Below, in pieces: positions 1-8,505 of a DNA stretch of 64,000 nucleotides (the stretch's first letter is position 1; each line of letters starts with the position of its first letter). The notes under the pieces are model-generated. The model made no database searches. It saw nothing but the letters and a program-made list of their open reading frames with translations, and was not told the DNA's origin. The position numbers were made by a program, and so were the translations under genes. The DNA is from Phycisphaerae bacterium (GTDB lineage Bacteria; Planctomycetota; Phycisphaerae; JAJVII01), in the NCBI GenBank assembly GCA_022072085.1, contig JAJVII010000035.1, forward strand, positions 1 through 64,000, in the 5' to 3' direction.

Positions 1-836
1 CGGCGGGCGGCGACCTCGACCCGGCCGACGCGGCGGTCCGCGATGCGGTCGAACGCGGGCTGACCTTCGCGTATCCGCAGGCCGACCTGACGCGGCTGGC
101 GGCCAAGATGAGTGTGAGCGAACTTAAACGCCTGTTCGACACGCGGGCCGAAGCTGACGAAGCCGTGCCGCAGGCGATGACGCCGCGGACGTGGCGGCGC
201 GACGAGCGGGCCCCGTGGGACCGGCGCGACGACGCCTCGGCGCTGGCCCGCGGGACCGCGACCCACACGCTGCTTCAGCGTCTTGACTTGTCCGGCCCGC
301 TGGAGCAGGCGGGGGAGATTCGGCGTCAGGCGGAGCGGATGGCAGAGGAGGGGGTGTTCACGCTGCGGCAACCGGGCTCGGCGCCCGGCAAAAAGACTAG
401 CAAGGCCAGCCGGGCCGGCCTGGCGGACCTGGTGGACGTCGAAGCCGTCGCGGCATTCTTCGCGGGGGATGTCGGCCGACTGATCCGCGCCAGCCGCGAT
501 CGCGTGCGGCGGGAGTGGGCCTTCTCGATGGCGATGGACGCAGGCGACGTGCTGCGGCTTACCGGCGGGCCGGGCGCGGCAGCGTCGGCCGACGGCGATT
601 TCGTGCTCGTGCAGGGCATCATCGACCTGCTGTGCGAGTTGGAGGACGGCTCGCTGCTGGTGCTGGACTACAAGACCGACGCGGTGCGGACCGAGGAGCA
701 ACTGGCTGATCGCGTCGCCGGCTATCGCGGCCAGGTCGCGCTCTACGCCCGGGCGGCGGAGCTGATCCTGGCCCGGCCGGTTTCGCGGCGGTGCCTATAC
801 TTCCTGCGTCCGCGGCGGCTGGTCGAACTGGAGTGA
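1..836 (+). CDS. addA: AddA-type helicase-nuclease, C-terminal part (5' end outside window)
   Basis: The reading frame is open from base 3, so the gene begins before the window and only the C-terminal nuclease region of about 277 residues is seen. The segment AAKMSVSELKR is the usual AddA motif at the entry to the C-terminal domain. GTATHTLLQRL follows, and then LLVLDYKTD, which carries the Asp and Lys of a PD-(D/E)XK (RecB-like) nuclease, and YRGQVALYARAAE, the helix that closes this fold. In the family, AddA works with AddB to resect double-strand breaks for RecA repair. The helicase motifs cannot be checked. A RecB-family nuclease attached to another UvrD-like helicase is a less likely alternative. 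Confidence 0.85.
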   Translation, partial: AGGDLDPADAAVRDAVERGLTFAYPQADLTRLAAKMSVSELKRLFDTRAEADEAVPQAMTPRTWRRDERAPWDRRDDASALARGTATHTLLQRLDLSGPLEQAGEIRRQAERMAEEGVFTLRQPGSAPGKKTSKASRAGLADLVDVEAVAAFFAGDVGRLIRASRDRVRREWAFSMAMDAGDVLRLTGGPGAAASADGDFVLVQGIIDLLCELEDGSLLVLDYKTDAVRTEEQLADRVAGYRGQVALYARAAELILARPVSRRCLYFLRPRRLVELE

Positions 837-1034
837 CGTGACCCGATGGGCGACAGGCCGCTTGCGGCTTCGCGGAACGTCGGCTTGCCTGCGACTGTTT
901 CGCGAAACGACAAGTCGCCGGCCGATCGCGGGACAATTCCTCTGCCGGAATCAATAGCCGGGAACCCGGCACGGTCCCCGCGCGTCCAATCTATCCAGAA
1001 GCGGACCCGTAAACCCGAGCCGAGGGAGAATGCC

Positions 1035-2222
1035 ATGACACGCCATATCGCTCTTGCGTTGCTGATCGCCCTGGGCCTGCCGCTGGCAGCGGCCGTGGCG
1101 GCCGACGCCCCGCCGACCACCCAGCCCGAGGCGGCTGCCCGGCACGTCGATCTGGCCATTTGCCTGGACACCTCCGGCAGCATGGACGGGCTGATCGACG
1201 CGGCCCGGGCCAAGCTGTGGGACATCGTCAACACGCTGGCGGCGGCCAGGCCGAGGCCGATCCTCCGCGTCGCGGTCTACGAATACGGCAACGACGGCCT
1301 GAAGCGGGAGACCGGCTGGGTCCGCCAGGTCGTGCCGCTGACCGACGACCTGGACACGGTCTACAAGGAGCTGTTCGCCCTGCGGACCAACGGCGGGACG
1401 GAATACGTCGCCCGCGTCGTGACGGCGGCGACCGACGGGTTGAAGTGGAGCGACGACAAGCGGGCGCTGCGGATCATCTACGTTGCGGGCAACGAACCGG
1501 CGACGCAGGATCCCGAGATCAAGGCCGTGGACGCCGCCAAGAAGGCGATCACCGCGGGCATCATCGTCAACACGATCCACTGCGGCGACGTGAACACGGG
1601 CATCAACACCGGCTGGCAGGCGGTCGCCCAGGCCGGCGAGGGCAAGTACGCGAGCATCGACCAGAACCAGACCTTCGCCGTCGCGACGCCCTACGACAAG
1701 GAACTGGGCGAGTTGAACGCGAAGCTGAACACCACCTACGTCGCCTACGGCGCCGAGGGTCAGGCCGGCCAGGCCAACCAGGTCGCCCAGGACGCCAACG
1801 CCGCCAAGCTGGGGGCCCCGGCCGCGGCGCAGCGGGCGGCCGCCAAGGGCTCGGTGCTCTACAACAACGCCCGGTGGGACCTCGTTGATGCGAGCAAGCA
1901 GAAGGACTTCGACCTGTCCAAGGTGAAGGACGAGGACCTGCCCGAAGAGATGCGCAAGATGAGCCTGGAGGAACGCAAGGCCTACGTCGAGAAGATGGCG
2001 GCTGAACGGGCGGCGATCCAGGACAAGATCAAGGACCTGGCGGCCAAGCAGGCGGCGTTCATCGACAAGGCCCGCAAGGAGCAGTCGGCGACGGCGGCGA
2101 CGAGCTTCGACACCGTGCTGCTCAAGTCCCTGACCGAGCAGGCCGAGGCCAAGGGCTTTACCTTCGAGAAGCCGCAGGAGCAGCCCAAGGAGCAGCCGGC
2201 CCCGCAGAAGGGCGGGAACTGA
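1035..2222 (+). CDS. Exported VWA-domain protein
   Basis: The start at 1035 follows a GAGGGAGA ribosome-binding site and gives 395 residues. A signal peptide is clear: basic MTRH, a hydrophobic stretch, and probable cleavage after AVAA near residue 23. A von Willebrand factor A domain follows, with the MIDAS motif DTSGS at residues 45-49 and a conserved TNGGTEY segment where the family places its second metal-binding Thr. The last third is rich in Lys, Glu and Ala and looks like a long coiled coil, ending in a Gln/Pro-rich tail. VWA domains bind protein partners through a metal ion. The partner here is unknown, and no MoxR ATPase lies beside it. Upstream 837-1034 shows nothing convincing. Confidence 0.85.
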   Translation: MTRHIALALLIALGLPLAAAVAADAPPTTQPEAAARHVDLAICLDTSGSMDGLIDAARAKLWDIVNTLAAARPRPILRVAVYEYGNDGLKRETGWVRQVVPLTDDLDTVYKELFALRTNGGTEYVARVVTAATDGLKWSDDKRALRIIYVAGNEPATQDPEIKAVDAAKKAITAGIIVNTIHCGDVNTGINTGWQAVAQAGEGKYASIDQNQTFAVATPYDKELGELNAKLNTTYVAYGAEGQAGQANQVAQDANAAKLGAPAAAQRAAAKGSVLYNNARWDLVDASKQKDFDLSKVKDEDLPEEMRKMSLEERKAYVEKMAAERAAIQDKIKDLAAKQAAFIDKARKEQSATAATSFDTVLLKSLTEQAEAKGFTFEKPQEQPKEQPAPQKGGN

Positions 2223-2247
2223 GCTGAAGGGGGCAGGGGGAGAGCCG

Positions 2248-2280
2248 CGCCGCCCCGGGCAGCCGATGTCCGGGGCGGCG
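2248..2280. terminator. Strong GC hairpin between convergent genes
   Basis: An 11-bp perfect stem (2248-2258 with 2270-2280) around an 11-nt loop sits between the stops of the VWA gene (2222) and the CYTH gene (2295). There is no T tract on either side, so a role in termination or RNA-end stability is inferred from position and strength only. Confidence 0.4.
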
Positions 2281-2294
2281 GTGCGTACGGGCGG

Positions 2295-2807
2295 TTAGGC
2301 CTGTTCCAGCAGGTCGATGTAGGCGCAGCCGATCAGGTCGGCTGGGGCGATCTGGAGCCGGGCCATGAGGTCGTCGGCTTCGCGGCGGGCGGCCTGGGGG
2401 TCTTCGCCTTCGGCCAGCACGACCTCCAGTTCCATGAAGTCGCCCAGCCCCTGCACGTGGTCGATGTGGATGCGCGTGCGGCCGGCCAGGTAGAGCAGCC
2501 GCGTCTTGCGGACCACGCCGCGGACGCCGAGCGCGGCGGCCAGCGCCCTCCGCAGGGCGGCCGGGTTGGCGACAGCGGCGATGAAGTATTCGGATTGCAT
2601 GGGCCCGTCGTCGTCGGGCCGACGATAGGAAATCAACTCGCCGCGGCCGTCGCCGAAGTCGCGCAGCTTCAGCCGCCCGGCTGGGACGTTGAAGAAGGTG
2701 TCTTCCTGCTCCAGCACAGCCGGCGGGCCGCTAGCGGCCTGCTCGGCCAGCCGTTGCAGCCGGGCGACGTCGCGCACGCGGGCCTTGATCTCGACGTTGG
2801 ATGGCAT
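2295..2807 (-). CDS. CYTH-domain protein, class IV adenylate cyclase-like
   Basis: The protein has 170 residues when started at MPSNVEIKARV, which matches the usual N terminus of the family; longer starts add only low-complexity sequence overlapping the upstream gene. NVEIKARV is the first acidic/basic strand of the CYTH tunnel fold. RDFGDGRGELISYRRPD and the C-terminal FMELEVVL supply further charged strands that bind triphosphate and metal ions. CYTH proteins include class IV (CyaB) adenylate cyclases and tripolyphosphatases, and sequence reading alone cannot choose between them. It follows the aminotransferase gene by 25 bp, so the two are probably co-transcribed. Confidence 0.8.
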   Translation of the reverse strand: MPSNVEIKARVRDVARLQRLAEQAASGPPAVLEQEDTFFNVPAGRLKLRDFGDGRGELISYRRPDDDGPMQSEYFIAAVANPAALRRALAAALGVRGVVRKTRLLYLAGRTRIHIDHVQGLGDFMELEVVLAEGEDPQAARREADDLMARLQIAPADLIGCAYIDLLEQA

Positions 2808-2832
2808 GGTTCCGGTCCGCGGCCGGCCCGAT

Positions 2833-4170
2833 CTACTTCGCGGCCGCCGGCGTCTTGAGCATCTCGCAGGCGAGTTGGCCCAGCCGCTTGATGCCATCGG
2901 CCACCTGCTCGGGGCTCGCGACGCCGAAGCTCAGCCGCATTCCGCTGCGGCAGGCGGGCGAGCCGCTGTCGGGATAGTAGAAGTGCTCGCTGGGCACATA
3001 GAGCACGCCGCGCTCCAGGGCCGCCTTGAAGTACGGCGAGCCCGGGCTGGTGCAGACCGACTCGGGCAGCTCGGCCCAGATGTAGAGCCCGCCGGCCGGG
3101 TCGTGCCACTTCGTCTGCGGCGGGAAGTACCGGCGGATGCCGTCGGCCATCACCTGCTTCTTGGCGGCGTAACCGGCGCGGACCTTGCGGACGTGCTGGT
3201 CGTACGAGCCGCGCTCGATGGCCCGGCTGATGACCATCTGGTTGAGGTTGGCCGACCCGAAGTCGTGGTTGCCCTTCTGCCGCAGCACGGGGTCGAGGAT
3301 CGCGTCGGGCAGGATGCCGAAGCCGGTCTTCATGCCCGCGCTGAACGGCTTGCAGAACGTCCCGGCGAACAGCACCCACTCGTTGGTCGGGTCGAACTTC
3401 TTGATCGGCGGCAGGGCGGGGCTGTCGTCGCTGAATCGCAGTTCCTTGTAGGCGGCGTCTTCGAGCACGAAGATGCGTCGGCCGGCCTTGGCGCTGTACT
3501 TCTTCGCCAGTTCGACGACGTGCGGCCGCCGGTCGGCCGACATGCTCACGCCCATCGGGTTCTGGTAGTAGCTGACGACGTAGATGAGCTTGAGGCGGTC
3601 GAGCTTGCCCTCGGCCTCGATGGCGGCCAGCGTGTCGGCCAGCGCCTCCATGTCCATGCCGTCGCCGTCGACCGGCACGCTGCGGACCACGGCGCCCATG
3701 CTCTGGAGGATGCCCATGTAGACGAAGTAGCTGGGGGCGCCCAGGACGACGATGTCGCCGGGGTCCAGCAGCACGTCGCTGGCCAGGAAGAGCAACTGCT
3801 GCGAGCCGGTGGTGACCATCACGTGATCGGCGTCAAAGCCGTGGCTGGCGGCCGTCATGCCGTCGCTGTCGGCCAACCGCTGCGCGATCTGCCGCCGCAG
3901 GGGGGGGTAGCCGATGGTCGTGCCGTACTGGAGCGCCGCCCGGCCGCTCGCCGGTGAGGCCATCAGCTCGTCCACGCACTCCTTGACGATCTGCACGGGC
4001 AGCGTCGCGGCGTCCACGAAGCCGGCCGCCAGCGAGATGCAGTCGGGGTGATCCAGGGCGTATTTCATCAGCCAACTGATCGGCGGCTCGTGCGTCCGCC
4101 CGGCCCGCTGGGAAAAGCGGACGGCCGGCGTCTGCGTGTTTCGTGAGGCAGTCACTTCCGTATCCTCCAT
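2833..4170 (-). CDS. PLP-dependent aminotransferase, class I/II fold
   Basis: The protein has 445 residues from MEDTEVTASRN; an upstream in-frame ATG at 4212 is possible but less likely. Fold-type I features appear in order: LQYGTTIGYPPLRRQ, the VTTGSQQLL glycine loop, SYYQNPMG with the Asn and Pro that contact PLP, ILEDAAYKEL with the Asp that binds the pyridine nitrogen, and FAGTFCKPFSAGMKTGFG with the Schiff-base lysine. The pattern resembles the PLP domain of 2-aminoadipate or aromatic aminotransferases and MocR-type proteins, but there is no GntR domain. The substrate is not predictable. It is the first gene of a probable pair with the CYTH gene. Confidence 0.88.
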   Translation of the reverse strand: MEDTEVTASRNTQTPAVRFSQRAGRTHEPPISWLMKYALDHPDCISLAAGFVDAATLPVQIVKECVDELMASPASGRAALQYGTTIGYPPLRRQIAQRLADSDGMTAASHGFDADHVMVTTGSQQLLFLASDVLLDPGDIVVLGAPSYFVYMGILQSMGAVVRSVPVDGDGMDMEALADTLAAIEAEGKLDRLKLIYVVSYYQNPMGVSMSADRRPHVVELAKKYSAKAGRRIFVLEDAAYKELRFSDDSPALPPIKKFDPTNEWVLFAGTFCKPFSAGMKTGFGILPDAILDPVLRQKGNHDFGSANLNQMVISRAIERGSYDQHVRKVRAGYAAKKQVMADGIRRYFPPQTKWHDPAGGLYIWAELPESVCTSPGSPYFKAALERGVLYVPSEHFYYPDSGSPACRSGMRLSFGVASPEQVADGIKRLGQLACEMLKTPAAAK

Positions 4171-4283
4171 CGATTCGGCCGAATCGTGCCGAGACCCCGC
4201 ATCATACAGCAATCGGCCAACCGGGCCAAGCTTCTGTTGTCCGGCTGGCTGACCGGCCGCGGGAGGGGCGGCGTGGGGGCCGG

Positions 4284-4625
4284 CGACGGCGTCGACCTGA
4301 ACTCCCGCGAGGGCTGCACCAGCAAGAGGGGGTGGCAGCCGTCCGCTACATCAAGTCCCGCGCCAAGTCGCCCGTTGTCCTCAACCAGGACACCGCAGTT
4401 GAAGGCGAACCTCGCCGGCGCTTCGTCGGCAACCTGGCTGGCTCGCCCGGCCGTGTGGTGCTCTTGGCCAAACTCGGCAAGCTGCCGCAATGGCGGATCG
4501 TTCCCGACTGGACCGTCGGCGAGTTGGGTGGGTTCCACGTGATGCTTGACGACTGCGACGAAGCATGCGATGTACTAGCGCGCCTCGCAATGGACGTTCG
4601 GGTCTTGGCCGAAACTGGAGTTCGG
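4284..4625 (+). pseudogene. Decayed fragment of a HUH Rep gene
   Basis: This stretch matches the 3' half of the intact Rep gene at 8506-9675. The shared peptides are GVDLNSR at the start, then after a frameshift AAVRYIKS, then NQDT, GEPRRRFVGNLAGSPGRVVLL, KLGKLPQW and IVPD, and a shared GFHV segment. The N-terminal half with the Cys cluster and HUH motif is missing. About 190 bp between the tyrosine motif and the C-terminal domain is deleted compared with the intact copy. It is therefore a dead remnant of a related element. It is followed, as in the intact element, by a gene on the opposite strand and then a structured repeat. Confidence 0.8.
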
Positions 4626-4658
4626 CGGAGACATCGCGCCGAGTGCCGTCGGCGGCTT

Positions 4659-5030
4659 TCAATGCCAGTCGTTCCCGCACCAATAGCAATGGCGGGCCTT
4701 GGGCGTCCGGACAATGCGACTGCATTTCGGACACCGGTTGATGTTTGCCTCGGTCGGGTGTTCACGCAGAACTCGTTCACGCACCTTACGTCGGAATAGG
4801 TCAATGCCGTTGCGAAGCTCGGCGGCGATGAGCGGATCCTCGTCACGTCGGCTGAGCTTCGTTAGGGCCTTCTTCATGCCCTCGCTCTTGGCAACGGCAG
4901 CTTGCTCCAGAATCTGGGCCGCGCGACCTACCTCAAGCTCGTTTTTCGTCATTAAGTGCCAGCAGTGACACCAGACGTAGTGGGTGAGTTCGCAATCTTC
5001 GTCGTACGGCTTCTGATAGGGGAACCCCAT
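4659..5030 (-). CDS. Small protein with C-terminal zinc ribbon
   Basis: A 123-residue protein of unrecognised family. It has an N-terminal Cys/His-containing stretch (HYVWCHCWH), a helical, Lys/Glu-rich middle, and a C-terminal zinc-ribbon pair CPKC and CYWC separated by about 12 residues. Base composition is less GC-rich than the neighbours. It is convergent with the Rep remnant and followed, on the far side, by the structured repeat at 5121. This is the same position as the cargo genes of the intact element at 9617-10805. It is therefore probably cargo of a dead element; whether it is still expressed is unknown. Confidence 0.6.
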   Translation of the reverse strand: MGFPYQKPYDEDCELTHYVWCHCWHLMTKNELEVGRAAQILEQAAVAKSEGMKKALTKLSRRDEDPLIAAELRNGIDLFRRKVRERVLREHPTEANINRCPKCSRIVRTPKARHCYWCGNDWH

Positions 5031-5120
5031 TTGAAGTCTCCGGTCAGTTCATGGTAGTGCCAGGGCGGCTGTATGCAAGCGTTGTTGACAGGATGCGATT
5101 TCTGCATCCCCAATGGAGTT

Positions 5121-5247
5121 GCCCCGCCTGCGGAACGCAGGCGTTGGGGCAGTTCGTTGGGGCAAGATGTCTTTGTCCATGAGTGGTTGCCCCGGCAATC
5201 GGGGGGTGCAGAAGGGGCCATCTCTCATGGCACGCAAGACGGCGTGG
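5121..5247. repeat. Structured repeat copy A (two hairpins)
   Basis: The first part is a bulged hairpin: GCCCC, one unpaired base, CCTGCG, loop gaa, CGCAGG, four unpaired bases, GGGGC (5121-5150). About 24 bases later comes a block (5174-5214) almost identical to 10958-10999, containing the palindrome TTGCC-CC-GGCAA. A further shared segment, GACGGCGTGG, ends near 5247. The first hairpin keeps its shape but not its sequence in copy B, as expected if structure is selected. The rest of 5031-5412 shows no gene. Confidence 0.7.
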
Positions 5248-5412
5248 ACGTGGGCGGAATATCGGATGGCCCGGCGGCTCATGGCAGGGGGGCGGGGGCC
5301 TTCGCACGCCTGCGTAGAGCCCCGAGCCCGGGGCGGCTTGAGGGGCCGGGGCGGTGTGGATATGCTGGATGCGACTGCGGACGGGGGCGGGCAACACCGG
5401 GGAGGCCAAACC

Positions 5413-5736
5413 ATGTGGCGAAGAATCCTGACGGCGGCGCTGCTGGCGGCTGCGATCCCGACGGCCGGCGGCTGCGCCCGCGACGCCCGGCGGGTGCTCA
5501 ATGAGGCCCCCGAGCAGTACGTCATCGTCCACTATCCCGATAGCCGCTCGGTCTACGTCGACGGGCGCGAGCACGCCCTGACCAACCGGGTGATCCTGAT
5601 CAGCCCGGGGCACTACGAGTTCTCGCTGGGCTCGCCGGACGACTACCGCCCGAAGACCGTGGTTGCGGACGTGCGGGGCACCTCGCGCACCGCGCCCAAG
5701 GAGATCGTCTTTGAGAAGCTGCCCGCGTCCAACTAA
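5413..5736 (+). CDS. Small lipoprotein with PEGA-like segment
   Basis: A 107-residue protein started at MWRRILTAALLAAA, which follows a GGGGAGG ribosome-binding site. The signal peptide ends in a lipobox with Cys at about residue 21 (TAGGC), so it is probably lipid-anchored. The mature part, HYPDSRSVYVDGREHALTNRVILISPGHYEF, resembles a PEGA-type beta domain, in which a sugar- or surface-associated strand pair precedes a PGxYEF turn. No enzyme motif is seen. It overlaps the patatin gene by 26 bp if that gene uses the TTG start proposed here, so the two are probably translated together. Confidence 0.75.
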   Translation: MWRRILTAALLAAAIPTAGGCARDARRVLNEAPEQYVIVHYPDSRSVYVDGREHALTNRVILISPGHYEFSLGSPDDYRPKTVVADVRGTSRTAPKEIVFEKLPASN

Positions 5737-7129
5737 GGCAGTGGCGGCCGTGCTGGCGGCGATCGCGCTGGGCGTCCTTGCCGGCTGCGCGGCGCCGATG
5801 AACCCGCGGCTCGATCACTTCGATCCCAGGGCCGGCTATCGCTTCGCCAACCTCGACGCCCCGGACAACAGCGATGACCTGTTCGTCATTCTCACCTTCT
5901 CAGGCGGCGGCACGCGGGCGGCGGCGCTGGCCTACGGCGTCATGCAGAAGCTGGCCGACACGCCCATCCAGATCTTCGGCCAGCAGCGCCGGCTGCTGGA
6001 CGAGGTGGACGTGATCTCGGCGGTCAGCGGGGGGAGCTTCACCGCTGCCTACTTCGGCCTGTTCGGCGACGAGCTGTTCACGCGGTTCCAGAAGGACTTC
6101 CTGCGCGCCAACGTGCAGGACGGCCTGGTCCTCAATGCGATGGCGCCCTGGGGCGCCCTGCGGCTGCTGGGGCCCTACTACTCGCGCAGCGACCTGGCCG
6201 GCGACTACTACGACCGCAGCATCTTCCGCGGCCGCACGTTCGCCGACCTGGCGGCGCGGAAGCGGCGACCCTACATCATCATCAACTCGACCGACATGAC
6301 GATCGGCGCGCCGTTCCACTTCACGCAGGACCAGTTCGACCTGCTCTATTCCGACCTGGGCCCGATGTCGGTCGGCCGGGCGGTGGCGGCGTCGTCGGCG
6401 GTGCCGGTGTTGCTGGCCCCGATGACGATGCGGAACTATCCGGCCGGCGACGACTTCCGCGAGCCGACCTGGATCACCCGCGCCCTGGACAGCGACCGGC
6501 CCGGCAGCAACGCGCGCTACCGCAAGGCCGAGCAGTGGCAGTCGTACCGCGACAAGGAGCGGCGGCCCTATATTCACCTGATGGACGGCGCGCTGTCGGA
6601 CAACCTCGGCGTCCGCCCGGTCCTGCACGCCCTGACCACCGACAGCAGTTGGAGCCTCCAGAGCATGGTCAACCTCGACCGCGTGCGCTGCATCGTCGTG
6701 ATCGTGGTCAACGCCGGCACGCAGGGGCTGTCGGAACTGGACCGCTCGCGGGCGACGCCCGACGTCGTCAACGTCGCCCGGGCCACCGGCGGGGCGCTGC
6801 TGACCAACACGGTGCTCGACTCGATCACCCTGCTGCGCGAGCGCATCGGCAGCCTCCAGCAGGCGGCCCATGCCCCCATGCCCACGTCGGCGCCGGACTC
6901 GACGGTGAGCGGGCGGAACTTCCTGGTCATCGAGGTCGGCTTCGACGGGGTACGCGATCCGAAGCGGCGGGCCGACTTCTGGTCGATCCCGACGTCGTTC
7001 AAGCTCAAGGACGCGCAGGTGGACGAACTGATCGCGGTCGGCGGGGAACTGCTGAATGCCGATGAGGGCTTCCAGGCGTTGGTCGAGGCGCTGACGCCGC
7101 CGCCGACCACCCAGCCGCAGGGGAACTAA
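5711..7129 (+). CDS. Patatin-like phospholipase lipoprotein
   Basis: Patatin-family serine hydrolases cleave acyl chains from lipids with a Ser-Asp dyad. The oxyanion motif FSGGGTRAAA, the nucleophile in AVSGGSF (Ser109) and the Asp in LMDGALSDN (Asp292) are all visible, and the protein is 472 residues. The TTG at 5711 is chosen because AAGGAG lies 7 bases upstream and because it supplies the basic residues RSCPRPTK before a hydrophobic segment and the lipobox LAGC (Cys26). A GTG at 5741 would leave the signal peptide without positive charge. It is probably membrane-anchored outside the cytoplasm. It overlaps the preceding lipoprotein gene. Confidence 0.85.
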   Translation: MRSCPRPTKAVAAVLAAIALGVLAGCAAPMNPRLDHFDPRAGYRFANLDAPDNSDDLFVILTFSGGGTRAAALAYGVMQKLADTPIQIFGQQRRLLDEVDVISAVSGGSFTAAYFGLFGDELFTRFQKDFLRANVQDGLVLNAMAPWGALRLLGPYYSRSDLAGDYYDRSIFRGRTFADLAARKRRPYIIINSTDMTIGAPFHFTQDQFDLLYSDLGPMSVGRAVAASSAVPVLLAPMTMRNYPAGDDFREPTWITRALDSDRPGSNARYRKAEQWQSYRDKERRPYIHLMDGALSDNLGVRPVLHALTTDSSWSLQSMVNLDRVRCIVVIVVNAGTQGLSELDRSRATPDVVNVARATGGALLTNTVLDSITLLRERIGSLQQAAHAPMPTSAPDSTVSGRNFLVIEVGFDGVRDPKRRADFWSIPTSFKLKDAQVDELIAVGGELLNADEGFQALVEALTPPPTTQPQGN

Positions 7130-7140
7130 CCCGCCCGGGG

Positions 7141-8079
7141 CTATCGCAGGATCAGCAGGAACACGCCGGCGATCGCCAGGGCGGTTCCGCCGACGGTCCG
7201 CCACGACGGACGCTCGCCGTAGGCGAGGTAGGCGATGGGGATCAGCATCAGCGGCGACGTGTTGATCAGCGCCACGGCGATGCCGGACTTGGCCCCCTCC
7301 AGCGCGACCATCGACATCCAGATTCCCACGACCGGGCCGACGATCGTTCCGGCGACGACGATGGCCATCGCCCGGCGATCGCGAAACGCCGACAGCGTCC
7401 GGCCCAGCCGGCCCATCAGCGGCAGCGCCAGCCAGCTCGCCGCGGTGGCGGAACCCACGCGGATCACGGTTGCCGACAGCGGCTCGATGCCGGTCCGCGG
7501 CCCGCCGGCTGAGAAATATCGCGGGCCGGGGAGCATGCCCATCCGCGACAGGACGTATCCGATCGAGACGACGACCGTCGCGGCGATGCACAGCAGCACG
7601 CCGGTGCGAAAATCGCCCGGCGGGCACTGCCACGCCCGGCGGCCCTCGCGCTCGGCCAGCACCCAGGCGATGCCCCCGACCGTCAGCGTGATGCCCGCGA
7701 CCGCCTGGAGGCCGAGCGTCTCGCGCATCATCGCCAGCGCGAACAGGGCGGCCATGAACGGCGACAGCGACATGATGAGCATGCCCTGGCGCGGGCCCAG
7801 CAACAGCAGGCCGCGGAACAGCAGCAGGTCGGCGACCGTCGCCCCCAGCACGCCGCTGGCGACCATCAGCGCCAGCGACTCGCCGTCGATGCCCGTCGGC
7901 CAGGGGCGGCCGCGGAGAACCCAGTGCGCCGCCATCAGCACGACGGCGGCCAGCGCGATGCGGATGGCCCAGACCGCGACCGAGCCGACGCGTCGGCCGG
8001 CCATGCTCCAGGCCAACGCCGAGAGCGACCAGAGGAACGCCGTGGTCAGCCCAGCCAGGTCCTGTTGAAGGTGGTGCAT
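7141..8079 (-). CDS. EamA/DMT-family transporter
   Basis: A 312-residue, very hydrophobic protein with about ten membrane helices arranged as two EamA repeats. The N-terminal repeat runs from residue 5 to 135 and contains the usual WxxxAFLWSLSAL start. The second begins near residue 155. The family exports or takes up small metabolites in the inner membrane, and the substrate cannot be read from sequence. The gene ends 11 bp from the patatin stop on the other strand. Its upstream region (8080-8203) is shared with the original promoter of the tRNA-Leu locus. Confidence 0.85.
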   Translation of the reverse strand: MHHLQQDLAGLTTAFLWSLSALAWSMAGRRVGSVAVWAIRIALAAVVLMAAHWVLRGRPWPTGIDGESLALMVASGVLGATVADLLLFRGLLLLGPRQGMLIMSLSPFMAALFALAMMRETLGLQAVAGITLTVGGIAWVLAEREGRRAWQCPPGDFRTGVLLCIAATVVVSIGYVLSRMGMLPGPRYFSAGGPRTGIEPLSATVIRVGSATAASWLALPLMGRLGRTLSAFRDRRAMAIVVAGTIVGPVVGIWMSMVALEGAKSGIAVALINTSPLMLIPIAYLAYGERPSWRTVGGTALAIAGVFLLILR

Positions 8080-8162
8080 CGCCCGCTCCGGATGAAGCGA
8101 GCGATTCTACCAGCCGCCATCGCGACGGACCAGCCGCCAGCCCCGGCTGTGATGCCGTGGTC

Positions 8163-8191
8163 TTGGCCGATTGACGGCAATGGATTACACT
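8163..8191 (+). promoter_or_regulatory. Putative original tRNA-Leu promoter
   Basis: TTGGCC, 17 bases, TACACT, ending 12 bases before the first base of the tRNA-Leu 5' fragment at 8204. The -35 is poor but spacing and position fit. After integration this promoter points into the element and towards the rep gene. Confidence 0.35.
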
Positions 8192-8203
8192 TTCCCTGCC
8201 CCC

Positions 8204-8241
8204 GGGCGAGTGGCGGAACGGCAGACGCAGGGGACTTAAAA
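8204..8241 (+). pseudogene. tRNA-Leu 5' fragment = left attachment repeat (attL)
   Basis: These 38 bases are identical to 13146-13183, the 5' half of the intact tRNA-Leu(UAA) gene. Identity starts exactly at the first tRNA base and stops in the anticodon loop; the 3' half is absent here. This is the footprint of site-specific integration. Confidence 0.9.
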
Positions 8242-8367
8242 ACGGTCCAGGCGTCATTGCGTGAAGTTGTGCCATCTCCCGCCGTGATGCGGAAACCCCC
8301 GTCAATCAAGGCGATTCCGCATGTCGCCCGCGAGTGATCGCGAGTGGTCCTTTCTCTCCGCGCGCCG

Positions 8368-8391
8368 TGCGCGCTACCCAATCTCTTCCCA
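8368..8391 (+). repeat. Putative integrase arm-type site, left
   Basis: A 24-base segment matching 13067-13090 at 23 of 24 positions, in the same orientation, inside the left end of the element. The rest of 8242-8505 contains no supported gene. Confidence 0.55.
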
Positions 8392-8505
8392 ATTCCAAGC
8401 GCGGGTTTCGCTGTCGATTCGGCGTCGAGTCGAGCGGGGCCTGTGCGCAGAGAAGCGCCCTGAACGGTCATCTTGGCGGGTGGCGTTCAGGGCGCGGGGA
8501 AGATC

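Noticed and set aside
5900-8305. An 801-codon minus-strand open frame
   Set aside because: It lies opposite the patatin gene, whose motifs are complete, and overlaps the EamA gene in another frame. Its Arg/Pro-rich translation is what antisense GC-rich DNA gives.
8242-8505. A second tRNA 3' half at the left end of the element
   Set aside because: No matching variable arm, T arm or acceptor 3' strand follows the 5' fragment.
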